Source: JAZKIX01 sp040384645 (GTDB lineage: Bacteria; Pseudomonadota; Gammaproteobacteria; Burkholderiales; Burkholderiaceae_D). Taken from it: DNA of 14,717 nt. The DNA lies in NCBI GenBank assembly GCA_040384645.1, contig JAZKIX010000102.1:1-14717 (forward strand), in the 5' to 3' direction. The notes beneath the pieces were generated by a model. The model was given only the letters and a program-made list of their open reading frames with translations. It made no database searches and was not told where the DNA came from. Shown in pieces: positions 1 through 8,784 of this stretch (the stretch's first letter is position 1; each line of letters opens with the position of its first letter). The translations under genes and the position numbers were made by a program.

Positions 1-716
1 GTCAGCTGTTCCATCGTGCTGGCGGTTTCTTCCAGACTGGATGCTTGCGCCTCGGTACGGGTAGACAGGTTGGCATTGCCGACGGCGATTTCTTTGGATG
101 ATGTGTTGATCGCCTCGATTCCGCTACGGGTGCGTTCGATCATGGTTTGCATGGTGTCGAAGCGGGTTTTAAAGGTGCTGCCACTGAGGGCAATGGTCAC
201 CATTTCACGCCGCAAGAACACTGCGAGATAGGACAAGGTACCGGCCTCGATCACGACATAGGCGATGTGGATCAGAACGATATCGAGACCGGTTTTAGTA
301 AAGCCAATCGCGTTAATACCAGCTTCCTGCAGGTAGTTAAAGCTGACATGATGAACCACTATCAAGAATGCTGCCAACACGATCACTCGCCAGTCGCGAT
401 AAAACAATAAAAGGGACATCAAGACAAAAACACCGAAATGGAATTCGGTCATGCCCTGCGCCTGATGGATATTCAGGCCCGAAAAAACCATCAGTGCAAC
501 GCCTACCGTCAAGCGCGTAATCAGCGCCTGCGGTGCCATAAAAATCAAGATGGTGGGAATGATCGCCGCCGGAAGGGCAACAATGAGGGAAACCATGAGG
601 GTGTCATGCCACTGCGACAAGCCCAGGGAAAACACCAATAAAAAGGCAAGAACGGGTAAAAAGAATTTATGAACCTTGGCAACATGTTTTGCAAGCAACT
701 GGGCATCTTGATTCAT
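1..716 (-). CDS. Methyl-accepting chemotaxis protein, N-terminal part (cut by window edge)
   Basis: I translated this gene directly from the minus strand; 238 residues are in the window and the frame runs off the left edge. Residues 1-170 are very hydrophobic, with about six membrane segments and no obvious large periplasmic ligand domain. From about residue 180 a cytoplasmic helix begins, leading into GNANLSTRTEAQASSLEET (about 213-231), the typical start of the receptor signalling domain with its methylation helix. The protein should therefore be an inner-membrane chemoreceptor that feeds CheA/CheW. The sensor part carries conserved-looking histidines: H84 and H93 in HQAQGMTEFHFG, and H122-H123 in HHVSFNYLQ. 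The ATG at 716 is preceded by a GGGGGA ribosome site at 725-730. The chemotaxis cluster at the other end of the window is separate. The ligand is unknown. Confidence in the family is high. Confidence 0.93.
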   Translation of the reverse strand, partial: MNQDAQLLAKHVAKVHKFFLPVLAFLLVFSLGLSQWHDTLMVSLIVALPAAIIPTILIFMAPQALITRLTVGVALMVFSGLNIHQAQGMTEFHFGVFVLMSLLLFYRDWRVIVLAAFLIVVHHVSFNYLQEAGINAIGFTKTGLDIVLIHIAYVVIEAGTLSYLAVFLRREMVTIALSGSTFKTRFDTMQTMIERTRSGIEAINTSSKEIAVGNANLSTRTEAQASSLEETASTMEQL

Positions 717-724
717 TATTCATT

Positions 725-730
725 TCCCCC
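725..730 (-). promoter_or_regulatory. Ribosome binding site of the chemoreceptor gene
   Basis: On the minus strand GGGGGA lies eight bases before the ATG at 716. It fixes this start against an out-of-frame ATG seven bases further upstream. Confidence 0.7.
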
Positions 731-886
731 ATAATTTGGAATTCGTGAACTGACAATACCTCTACAACTTTTATGGTATCTCAAGGGACACAGTTTATGC
801 TTACAATTTATTACTTCTTTCACTAAATTTACCGATGCTTCTCGCCAAGGCCGCGTCCCGCAAGGATTGCCGTCTGTCAACACATT

Positions 887-900
887 ACACACCGGTGTGT
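887..900. repeat. Perfect 14-bp palindrome between comEC and the chemoreceptor gene
   Basis: ACACACCGGTGTGT is a perfect self-complementary site about 73 bases after the comEC stop and 170 bases before the chemoreceptor ATG. It has no loop and no following T-run on either strand, so it does not look like an intrinsic terminator. An operator for a dimeric regulator is possible. The rest of 717-973 holds no gene that I can support and no convincing -35/-10 pair, although a TTGACA-like hexamer (minus strand, 875-880) lies just beside the palindrome. Confidence 0.5.
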
Positions 901-973
901 GCCTTGTTGCAGTTTCGCTTCATTACGATGGGGTGGAGCAAGTTTGCACCGGTAGCGACGGTGCCAACGAGAG

Positions 974-3427
974 TCATCGTCCGTACCAATAGCGCTGATG
1001 CACTGTGCGGTATTGCTCCACCAACAATCCATCGCCGAAACGCAGGGTAATTGCGCCGGAAAGGTCATTCCGTTCGCGCTGAATGCCAAGGTCGGTATAG
1101 CGCTCGAATATTTCCGCTTTCGGGTGACGATAGCGATTGCGATAGCCGACTTGAAACAGTGCCAATTGCGGCTTGACCGCTTGCAAAAACGCCAGCGTCG
1201 ATGACGTCCCACTGCCGTGATGCGGCGCCAACAGAACCGTGGCTGCGAGCGCGGCTGGATTGCGCGCCAGTAGCTCAGCCTCCTGCGCCGCTTCGATGTC
1301 GCCGGCCAGCAAGATCGATTGCGACCCCAGCGTGATCTTGACGCTGCAACTAAGGCCGTTGGACTTCATTTGATGATTGTCGTAACTGGTCGCGGCCGGA
1401 TGCAGCATTTCGAACTCAATGCCGTCCCAGCGCCAATGCTGCCCGGCAAAGCAGCGTCGGTGGTGCGGCGCTGCTTGGGCCATTGCGCTGTCAAGGTTGA
1501 GTGAACTGGCAACCCAGCCGATCGGGACAGCCTCGATCACTGACAGCGCGCCGCCCGAATGATCGTTATCGCTATGCGAGACAATCAATGCGTCCAACCG
1601 ACTGATGCCACGTGCCTTCAGATACGGTTGGATGACGCGATTGCCGCCATCCGATTCGGGCGAATAAGTAGGGCCCGTGTCATATAACAAACGATGAGTT
1701 GGGGTCTCGACCAGCAGCGCCATGCCCTGTCCGACATCAAAAGCTGTGACCCACATTTGTCCGGCGCCGGGGGCAGCCGGCTGATTCAAGAGCAAAGGCA
1801 ACAGGCCGCCCACCCCAATCCATCGCAGTGGCCAGCCACGCGGCAGCAACAGACACAAGGTGCCGACCATGGCGCAGGCAAACATCCACCAGTTGGGCAG
1901 TGGAGCGCTCCAAAGCGCAAAATCAAAACTGCTCAACCATGCCAAGCCGGACGCCAAGGTTTGCATCGCCCAATGCGCCAAATGCAAAATCCACCCCGAC
2001 AAAGGTGCCGGCAAAATACTGCCAAACAATGCCAAAGGCGTCACCGCAAAGCTAATCACGGGTATCGCCACTGCATTGGCCAGCGGACTGACTAAGGATA
2101 TTTGCCCGAATAGCAGCAGAGTCAAGGGCACCAATCCGAGCGTGACGACATATTGGGTATATGCGGCCGATTTTGCAGCCGATGTCAGCGTCGCCAGCCA
2201 ATGACTACGGCGCAACGCGGTCGCAGGCGCAGGTCGCACAAATCGTCCCACGCTGGTATACATGAGCACCGCCACCGCACCAAACGATAGCCAAAAACCC
2301 GGCCACAAAACCGCCCACGGATCAAGCAATACCACCAAGCCCAACGCCAGGCACAGCACATACGAGACGCTGGCAATCCGGTCAAACCATAGCGCCAGCG
2401 CCACCACTGCCACCATGTATAAGGTCCTTTGCGCCGGAACGCCAAAACCAGCCAACAACACATACAGCAACGCGATAAGGAAACCAGCCAGCGCCGCCGC
2501 TTTTTGCGCCGGCAATAGCAAGGGCAATTGCCGGCGGGTAAAGAAGGAACGCGACCACAGCTTAAAAATCAATGCCGCGAATAAACCAGCCACCATCGTG
2601 ATGTGCAAACCGGAAATGGACACCAAATGACTTACACCAGTACGGCTAAATACTTGCCAATCCGATTGGCTCACCGCGCGTTGGTCGCCCACTACCAGCG
2701 CCACGATCACACCGGCATATTGCTGGTTCGGCAAGGCACCTAAAATCCGCTCGCGCAAGAGGCCACGGCAGCGCTCTACCAGAGGTCCGAAACGCCAGAC
2801 GAAATCGGCTTGCAAATGATTTTTGCGCTGCGCTTTTTGGTCTGGCCGCACATAGCCGGTAGCGCGTACGCCTTGCTCGAGCAACCAGACTTCGTAATCA
2901 AACCCGTGTGGATTAGCGTTGCCATGCGGCCGTTGCAGGCGCACAGTCAATTGCCAGCGCTGGCCGGCTTTCACATTGCCTATTGCTTGCAATTCCTGTT
3001 CATGGAACGCCGAATACCAGGACAATGCTATTTTGGGCGGCACGTTGACACTACTGCCATCAGCCTCGGCCAGCACAGCTTCCACCGCAAAATTGAAGCG
3101 CGTGCCTTGGGCAAAACGCGAGGGCAAACTATCGATGGTGCCAACCACGGTCACATCGCGCCCTTCATCTGCCTTGGCTAATTCGTCCGCCAAATACGCT
3201 TGCGCAAACAAGCTGGCCCAGAGCACGCCGGACAAGACGCCGCCGATGGCAAACACCAGGAATTGAGCGCGCTGAAATGGCTCCGGCCAGCGGGCGCAAC
3301 GCATGAGAAACAGGATCAACAATAGCAGCGCAATCAAGGCCAAAGCCAGCGCCATTTGATCCGGTAACGCCGCCTGCATCTGCAATAGCGCAACGCCAAG
3401 CACGAAGCCAAGAATGGCGCTGCGCAT
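974..3427 (-). CDS. comEC: ComEC/Rec2 DNA internalisation channel
   Basis: The 817-residue product is a full-length ComEC/Rec2, the inner-membrane channel that passes single-stranded DNA into the cytoplasm during natural transformation. The N-terminus has membrane helices (about 1-75), followed by a soluble DUF4131-type region (about 90-200). The Competence domain spans about 230-520, with the hallmark HLVSISGLHITMVAG at 267-281 and many hydrophobic helices. The C-terminal metallo-beta-lactamase-like domain starts near FDVGQGM (563-569). Its metal motif HSDNDHSGG lies at 618-626, followed by LLAGD (706-710) and APHHGS (735-740), so the proposed nuclease site looks complete. The start lies five bases after the tatD stop with only a weak ribosome site, which implies translational coupling. 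No other competence gene is in the window. No frameshift or missing motif was seen. Confidence 0.96.
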   Translation of the reverse strand: MRSAILGFVLGVALLQMQAALPDQMALALALIALLLLILFLMRCARWPEPFQRAQFLVFAIGGVLSGVLWASLFAQAYLADELAKADEGRDVTVVGTIDSLPSRFAQGTRFNFAVEAVLAEADGSSVNVPPKIALSWYSAFHEQELQAIGNVKAGQRWQLTVRLQRPHGNANPHGFDYEVWLLEQGVRATGYVRPDQKAQRKNHLQADFVWRFGPLVERCRGLLRERILGALPNQQYAGVIVALVVGDQRAVSQSDWQVFSRTGVSHLVSISGLHITMVAGLFAALIFKLWSRSFFTRRQLPLLLPAQKAAALAGFLIALLYVLLAGFGVPAQRTLYMVAVVALALWFDRIASVSYVLCLALGLVVLLDPWAVLWPGFWLSFGAVAVLMYTSVGRFVRPAPATALRRSHWLATLTSAAKSAAYTQYVVTLGLVPLTLLLFGQISLVSPLANAVAIPVISFAVTPLALFGSILPAPLSGWILHLAHWAMQTLASGLAWLSSFDFALWSAPLPNWWMFACAMVGTLCLLLPRGWPLRWIGVGGLLPLLLNQPAAPGAGQMWVTAFDVGQGMALLVETPTHRLLYDTGPTYSPESDGGNRVIQPYLKARGISRLDALIVSHSDNDHSGGALSVIEAVPIGWVASSLNLDSAMAQAAPHHRRCFAGQHWRWDGIEFEMLHPAATSYDNHQMKSNGLSCSVKITLGSQSILLAGDIEAAQEAELLARNPAALAATVLLAPHHGSGTSSTLAFLQAVKPQLALFQVGYRNRYRHPKAEIFERYTDLGIQRERNDLSGAITLRFGDGLLVEQYRTVHQRYWYGR

Positions 3428-3432
3428 CCGGC

Positions 3433-4236
3433 TTAACTAAGCGCCAGTAATTTCAAGCGCGGCAACACGGCCAGCGCATTATCGGCAGTCGCTTGCGCGA
3501 TCGCTGCGACCGGCATATCGCGCAATTGCGCCAGCAGTGCGCCGATACGCGGCAATTGTTCCGGGCTATTGCGCGCCGGATGCAACCACGCCGGTGATAT
3601 ATCGGGCGCATCGGTTTCCAGCACCAGCGCACCCAAAGGCAGATTGCTCGCCAGCCGTCGAATCTGTAAAGCACGGGTAAAAGTCATCGCACCACCAAAA
3701 CCAAGCTTGAAACCGAGCCTGATAAACGCCTCGGCCTGTTGCAGGCTGCCATTGAAAGCATGCGCAATGCCACTCGGCACCGCAATCTGGCGCAAATGCT
3801 TCAACACCGTGTCTTGCGAGCGCCGCACGTGTAGCAGCACCGGCAAATTAAACTCGCGTGCCAACTTCAATTGCTCACGATAAAAATGCTCTTGCTTATC
3901 GCGCATTGCACCTTCACGCAGCGAAGGAATAAAAAAATCCAGCCCGATCTCGCCTACTGCCACGAACTTTGGATCATCCATTGCAGCCATGATCGCCGCC
4001 CGCAGCGCCAGTAAATCATCCGCCGTTGCGGCCGGCACATACATCGGATGGATCCCCAAGCCATAGGTGCAATTGGGCAGCGCATGCGCCAGCGCAGCGA
4101 CCTGTTCAAAATTGGCGCGCTCTACCGCCGGGATAACGATCCCGCACACCCCCAACCCAGCCGCCCGCCGCGCGATCGCGTGACTTTCATCGGCAAATTC
4201 GCTGGCGTCGAGATGGCAATGGGTGTCGATCCACAT
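3433..4236 (-). CDS. tatD: TatD-family metal-dependent deoxyribonuclease
   Basis: This 267-residue protein has the usual length of the TatD family, TIM-barrel metallo-hydrolases of the cytoplasm with 3'-5' DNase activity linked to DNA repair. The metal ligands are visible in order: H6 and H8 in DTHCHLD, E96 in GEIGLD, H136 in LLHVRR, H159 in IAHAFNG and D209 in LETDAPD. The DTHCHLD motif at residues 4-10 forces the start at 4236. That start has no Shine-Dalgarno sequence, but a TATAAG box lies only 12 bases upstream. The gene is followed after five bases by comEC, so the two are probably co-transcribed. In other Burkholderiales tatD usually sits directly behind lolD (from memory); here two extra genes intervene. 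The assignment is secure at family level, but TatD paralogues (YcfH, YjjV) cannot be separated with certainty. Confidence 0.94.
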   Translation of the reverse strand: MWIDTHCHLDASEFADESHAIARRAAGLGVCGIVIPAVERANFEQVAALAHALPNCTYGLGIHPMYVPAATADDLLALRAAIMAAMDDPKFVAVGEIGLDFFIPSLREGAMRDKQEHFYREQLKLAREFNLPVLLHVRRSQDTVLKHLRQIAVPSGIAHAFNGSLQQAEAFIRLGFKLGFGGAMTFTRALQIRRLASNLPLGALVLETDAPDISPAWLHPARNSPEQLPRIGALLAQLRDMPVAAIAQATADNALAVLPRLKLLALS

Positions 4237-4248
4237 GGTTGGCGTTGG

Positions 4249-4254
4249 CTTATA
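4249..4254 (-). promoter_or_regulatory. Candidate -10 box for tatD-comEC
   Basis: The minus strand reads TATAAG here, 12 bases before the tatD ATG. Seventeen bases further upstream is a poor -35 match (TTAAAC). The transcript would start about five bases before the ATG, which fits the absence of a ribosome site. The assignment is weak. The rest of 4237-4409 holds no gene; a six-base inverted repeat (4354-4359 with 4375-4380) lies after grpB but lacks a T-run. Confidence 0.3.
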
Positions 4255-4409
4255 TTGGATGGATGAACTGAGTTTAATGGCTGGAATGGATGATATTAAG
4301 AGAAATAATACTCATGGCAGTATATTTAAAGAGGCAACAAAATCCAGCGGGTGAAGGGGTGTTTATGGCTATACCCCCTTATTCCTGAATATATCAGATT
4401 AAAATGACA

Positions 4410-4970
4410 TCATAAAAAGGATTGTGTAACAGGCTTGATCCCCTCAATAACAGCACGAACAAAGTCTTGCTTGGCCTCGCTGTAAGCTTCACGGTCTGTT
4501 GAATGTGCAGCGGCAAGCCGCAACTTTAACGCCGCGTATTTCGCGGCAAGACCGGCATTTGCACACAATGCATCCCGGAACACCACATGCTCATTCCATG
4601 TTGCGCTGTTGTAGACCACCAGATGCAAGTGATGGGTGCGATGGCCGTTTGCCCAGCGCATAAACCACTGGCGATCCGATAGCGATTGGTTGAATTCATC
4701 TGAGGTGGTATAGCTTGAGCGGCACAAATGCTCGGCAAGCGATTTGGCGATGATCATGGATTCGACCCCGGCAAGGATGTCGATAATCGGTTTTGCCAGC
4801 AAACCGGGGATAGCAGTGCTGCCGATGTGTTCAATGCCTAAAAAACGGTGGGGAAACAGCACGGTGAGACGATCGCGCTCAGCCCCGAATATCACAGGCC
4901 AATCTCCGTCGTACGGATGCAGGGCAACATCTTCGTTGATTGCCGCTAAAAGAGATTCATTTTCGGTCAT
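4410..4970 (-). CDS. GrpB family (UPF0157) protein
   Basis: This 186-residue protein matches the GrpB/UPF0157 family, which has a nucleotidyltransferase-like fold and is sometimes fused to dephospho-CoA kinase; its biochemical role is not established. Visible family motifs are HPYDGDWPVIF (17-27), the NTase-like HIGSTAIPGLLAKPIIDI (48-65) and the conserved RTHHLHLV (111-118). I chose the ATG at 4970 because GGAG stands six bases before it; a longer reading from a TTG at 5009 adds 13 residues unlike the family and has no clear ribosome site. The gene lies in the same direction as its neighbours but has its own upstream gap (64 bases) and its own ribosome site. GrpB genes are patchily distributed and this copy looks like an accessory insertion between lolD and tatD. 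The family assignment is firm; the function is unknown. Confidence 0.88.
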   Translation of the reverse strand: MTENESLLAAINEDVALHPYDGDWPVIFGAERDRLTVLFPHRFLGIEHIGSTAIPGLLAKPIIDILAGVESMIIAKSLAEHLCRSSYTTSDEFNQSLSDRQWFMRWANGHRTHHLHLVVYNSATWNEHVVFRDALCANAGLAAKYAALKLRLAAAHSTDREAYSEAKQDFVRAVIEGIKPVTQSFL

Positions 4971-4976
4971 ATTCCG

Positions 4977-4980
4977 CTCC
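4977..4980 (-). promoter_or_regulatory. Ribosome binding site deciding the grpB-family start
   Basis: GGAG on the minus strand, six bases before the ATG at 4970, supports the shorter 186-residue product. Confidence 0.7.
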
Positions 4981-4989
4981 AATAGACGT

Positions 4990-5026
4990 CCTGCAATTGG
5001 ATCCAGCAACTAAGGCCCTGCAATTG
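4990..5026. repeat. 10-bp direct repeat upstream of the grpB-family gene
   Basis: CCTGCAATTG occurs at 4990-4999 and again at 5017-5026, 27 bases apart start to start. Both copies lie in the short gap between the unknown gene and the GrpB-family gene. They could be a regulator's paired site or a trace of a past insertion. Chance is also possible at this length. Confidence 0.4.
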
Positions 5027-5034
5027 TCGTTCGA

Positions 5035-5586
5035 CTAAATCGGTTTCAGCGTTATATTCAACTGCTTTCCACTCTTGGCCGCTGCCAAATATTTATCCAA
5101 CTCGCCTTCATCCGAACTTGGATTAAGTACGTCGGTAAGTAAACCGTGTTTCAAATAAATCACTCTCGCTTGTGACATATGCTCAACCGCCAGTAAATAA
5201 TTCTCATCATAAAAATATGCTTTACCCAGCAATAAATAGGATCTGGCTTGCGCTGTTTCCGGCAAATTTGCAGCGAGTGCGAGCGTATTCTTGCAATCTT
5301 GGATTGTGGGCGGCAACTGAACTTGATCACGATTGCGTCGCTCAATATTAAACTTGCTACCGGTTTTCCAACCCCATCCACCTACCAGCAGATTGCAGCG
5401 ATCACGCGCATATTCCCACTCGGATGTGGAAGGGCCGAGCAAATCCCCTGCCAAAGGTGCAATAGCGAATGGTAAGACCGCGACGAACAACCAGTTCACC
5501 CAATGCCACTCGGCAAAACGTTCGCGCAATTTGGCAAATAGCTGCAATGGTTGAGCAAACATAACCTTAAATTTCAAGCTTGCCAT
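5035..5586 (-). CDS. Unrecognised membrane-anchored protein with a TPR-like segment
   Basis: I do not recognise this 183-residue protein. A short positively charged N-terminus is followed by one hydrophobic stretch at about 31-48 (WLFVAVLPFAIAPLAG), which may be a membrane anchor. The rest is soluble. Residues about 113-147 (ARSYLLLGKAYFYDENYLLA and following) have the spacing of a tetratricopeptide helix pair, which would suggest a protein-binding role. Two cysteines (64 and 98) may be extracytoplasmic if the N-terminus stays inside. The gene starts nine bases after the lolD stop, so it is probably read from the lolC/E-lolD transcript. The start is uncertain: the ATG at 5586 has only GGG upstream, and the ATG at 5562 has AAGG too close. 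It is more AT-rich than lolD, which fits later acquisition. No function is claimed. Confidence 0.72.
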   Translation of the reverse strand: MASLKFKVMFAQPLQLFAKLRERFAEWHWVNWLFVAVLPFAIAPLAGDLLGPSTSEWEYARDRCNLLVGGWGWKTGSKFNIERRNRDQVQLPPTIQDCKNTLALAANLPETAQARSYLLLGKAYFYDENYLLAVEHMSQARVIYLKHGLLTDVLNPSSDEGELDKYLAAAKSGKQLNITLKPI

Positions 5587-5595
5587 TACGACCCA

Positions 5596-6346
<751 letters not shown>

Positions 6347-6354
<8 letters not shown>

Positions 6355-7612
6355 AGCGCAGTGCCTCGGCGGGTTTGACCCTAGCCGCCCACCAGCTTGG
6401 GTAGATCGTCGCCACAAAGGCAAGCACGAAAGCGACGCCGCCGATCTTGACCACGTCTTCCCAGCGCAGGTCGGATGGCAAGGCGCTGATCAGGTAGATA
6501 TCTTTCGGCAGGAATTGGACGCCCAGCAAATGTTCGATAAACGGCACGATCACGTCGACATTGAGCGCGACCAGGACGCCGAGACTGACGCCGATGGCAG
6601 TGCCGAGAAAACCGACCAATGCGCCCTGGATCATGAAAATTTTCATGATCGAGCGCGGCGATGCGCCAAGGGTACGCAAGATGGCGATATCGGCTTGCTT
6701 GTCGCGCACCGTCATGACCAAGGTCGATACCAGATTGAAGGCGGCCACCGCAATGATCAGGGTGAGGATGATGAACATCATGCGTTTTTCAGTCTGTACG
6801 GCGGCAAACCAATTGCGGTTGAGCTTGGACCAGTCGCGGATCAGGACGTCGCCGCTCAGGACACGGGATAAGTCTAGCGCGACTTGCGGGGCGCGGTTCA
6901 TATCATCAATCCGCAAGCGCACCCCGCTTGGCCCTGCCAGACGGAACATTTTGATCGCATCCTCTAAATGGATGAAAGCGAAGGTGGAGTCAAATTCATA
7001 ATGGCCGGCTTCAAATATCCCGACCACAGTAAATTGCTTCAGACGCGGCACCACGCCAGCCGGCGTGACTTGCCCCTGCGGCGAGAGCATGGTGACTTTT
7101 TCGCCCAGCCGCGCGCGCAGGCTGCGCGCCAGCTCGCCGCCCAAGACGACATTAAACTCGCCCGGCTTGAGCAGGGCAAAACTACCTTGTCGCACTTGGG
7201 CTGCGACGTCGGAGACACTTTGTTCTTCTGCCGGCAATACGCCGCGCACCATGGCCCCGCGCAAGATATCGTCGCGGGTCAGCATGACTTGCGCTTCGGT
7301 ATAGGGCGCGGCGCCTTTTACTTCCTTGTTGCTGAAGGCTTCTTTGGCGGTGGTTTGCCAGTCGGTCAGGGCGCTGCCGTCATCGAGTATTTCGATATGC
7401 GCCAGCACGGACAACATGCGGTCGCGCACTTCTTTCTGGAATCCATTCATCACCGACAGCACCACGATCAAGGCAGCGACGCCAAGACCGATGCCAGCCA
7501 TTGAGATAAGGGAAATAAATGAGATAAAACTATTGCGACTGCTACGTCGGCCAGCGCGGGTATAGCGTAGGCCGACCAGCCATTCAAAGGGAAGATTTTT
7601 TATGATGGACAT
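6347..7612 (-). CDS. LolC/E-type lipoprotein-releasing permease
   Basis: The 421-residue membrane protein has the LolC/LolE layout: one helix near the N-terminus (about 29-54), a large periplasmic domain (about 55-272), then three helices (about 276-300, 322-350 and 388-408). The FtsX-type core motif with RDKQADIAILRTLGASPRSI (303-322) is the family hallmark. It forms the membrane part of the Lol ABC transporter and hands lipoproteins to LolA. Only one permease lies beside lolD. The family also includes LolF, a single permease that works as a homodimer, so LolC, LolE or LolF cannot be decided here. The start at 7612 lacks a Shine-Dalgarno sequence (CCCC precedes the ATG), yet the N-terminus looks right for the family. 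The gene is transcribed away from the RpfE-type gene, from the shared 95-base gap. Confidence 0.93.
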
Positions 7613-7696
7613 GGGGAAATATGTGAGGCGCTGCAGGCTTGCGGCATTTTCAACAGGCTGCAGTTTGCCATACTAAGAGCCGGGCGCCAAATACCC

Positions 7697-7702
7697 TACA
7701 AT
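7697..7702 (+). promoter_or_regulatory. -10 box of the RpfE-type gene and recJ, likely leaderless start
   Basis: TACAAT differs from the sigma-70 -10 consensus at one base and ends five bases before the ATG at 7708. Transcription would start at or beside the A of the ATG, which agrees with the absence of a ribosome site. No good -35 element is seen at the normal distance (TTGCCA at 7665-7670 is too far). Confidence 0.5.
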
Positions 7703-7707
7703 TCGGC

Positions 7708-8784
7708 ATGACCCAACTCGACCTCCTCTTGCCGTTTGGCTTGCCGCCGCCTGAAATGGCGGCCGATTTATTGCGCGCCCTGAACGCGCCCGCCCTTGCC
7801 GCCTTGATCGCCCGCGCCAAAGCGCCTCAACGATGCAGTTTTGATGATTTTTCGCACAGTTTGCCGCATGAAATATGGATCGCCGAGCAATTCGGCCTGA
7901 CCGCCGATCTGGCCGCAACCGGCAGTCCATCGATTGCCGTCGCGGCCTTGCGCGCCTTGGGGCACTCGGTTGAGGACGGCCTATGGTTCATGCTCAACCC
8001 GGTGCATATCCATTTTGCGCGCGACCATTTGGTGTTAACCGATCGCCGCCATTTATCATTGTCGGATGCCGACTCGCGCGCCTTGTTCGAGGCGGCCAAA
8101 CCCTATTTCGATGAAGTCGGCAAGCGCTTGCTGTACGGCGATGCGCAAAGCTGGTTTGTAGCGGCCGATGATTGGAATGGATTCAAGACATCAACGCCGG
8201 ATGCGGCTTGTGGCCACAATATTGACATTTGGATGCCGCATGGCGAGCGTGAGCGCGATTGGCGCAAATTACAAAACGAAGTACAAATGTTGTGGCATAC
8301 CCATCCCGTGAACGAGGCGCGGGAAGCGCAGGGATTAAAGACCGTCAATTCGCTCTGGTTATGGGGTAAAGGAATGGGCGCTGCGTCAACGCACGCAAGC
8401 TCAACCATACAAAATCCTTATGACCAAGCCGCCAACCTACCCGACTGGATGCGCGCTTTCGGCCCATTGGTCGAGCAGGCGCACCAGCATTACGCGGCCT
8501 CAGATGTGTTATCGATGGCCGCGCAATTGGGCGGTAAAACCTTGCTGGTGCTGGACCAATTGATTGGCGCCGCATTAGCCACCGACTGGTCGGAATGGCT
8601 GCTGCAAATGCATGCGCTGGAACAAGAATGGTTTTCGCCAGTGCTGCAGGCGTTGAAAGCAGGGCAAATCGGCCAGATCAATCTAATCCTGAGTCACGAA
8701 ACCGCGGTGTCGTGCTTTAGCACCAGCCGCAATCTGCAACGCCAATTCTGGATCAAACCCACTTTGAAGCAATTACAGCCATGA
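7708..8784 (+). CDS. RpfE-type conserved protein (COG4255-like) upstream of recJ
   Basis: This 358-residue soluble protein resembles a family annotated as 'regulatory protein RpfE type' or, loosely, 'cofactor-independent phosphoglycerate mutase'. The name comes from rpfE, which neighbours recJ in the Xanthomonas rpf cluster. The best conserved part is in the middle: NIDIWMPHGERERDW (171-185), then NEVQMLWHTHPVN (190-202) and VNSLWLWGKG (213-222). Several histidines and acids there could form an active site, but no catalytic motif of the true phosphoglycerate mutases is evident to me. There is no signal peptide and no membrane segment. I chose the ATG at 7708 because it follows a -10 box closely; an in-frame ATG at 7639 adds 23 residues that overlap the promoter. 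The stop overlaps the recJ start (ATGA), so both are translated together. The molecular function is unknown. Confidence 0.75.
   Translation: MTQLDLLLPFGLPPPEMAADLLRALNAPALAALIARAKAPQRCSFDDFSHSLPHEIWIAEQFGLTADLAATGSPSIAVAALRALGHSVEDGLWFMLNPVHIHFARDHLVLTDRRHLSLSDADSRALFEAAKPYFDEVGKRLLYGDAQSWFVAADDWNGFKTSTPDAACGHNIDIWMPHGERERDWRKLQNEVQMLWHTHPVNEAREAQGLKTVNSLWLWGKGMGAASTHASSTIQNPYDQAANLPDWMRAFGPLVEQAHQHYAASDVLSMAAQLGGKTLLVLDQLIGAALATDWSEWLLQMHALEQEWFSPVLQALKAGQIGQINLILSHETAVSCFSTSRNLQRQFWIKPTLKQLQP

Noticed and set aside
4354..4380. Hairpin after the GrpB-family gene as intrinsic terminator
   Set aside because: The stem has only six base pairs with a long loop and no T-run follows on the minus strand.
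7631..7663. Paired CTGCAG sites in the lolC/E-rpfE gap as an operator
   Set aside because: Each is a common six-base palindrome and the longer inverted repeat breaks at the next base.
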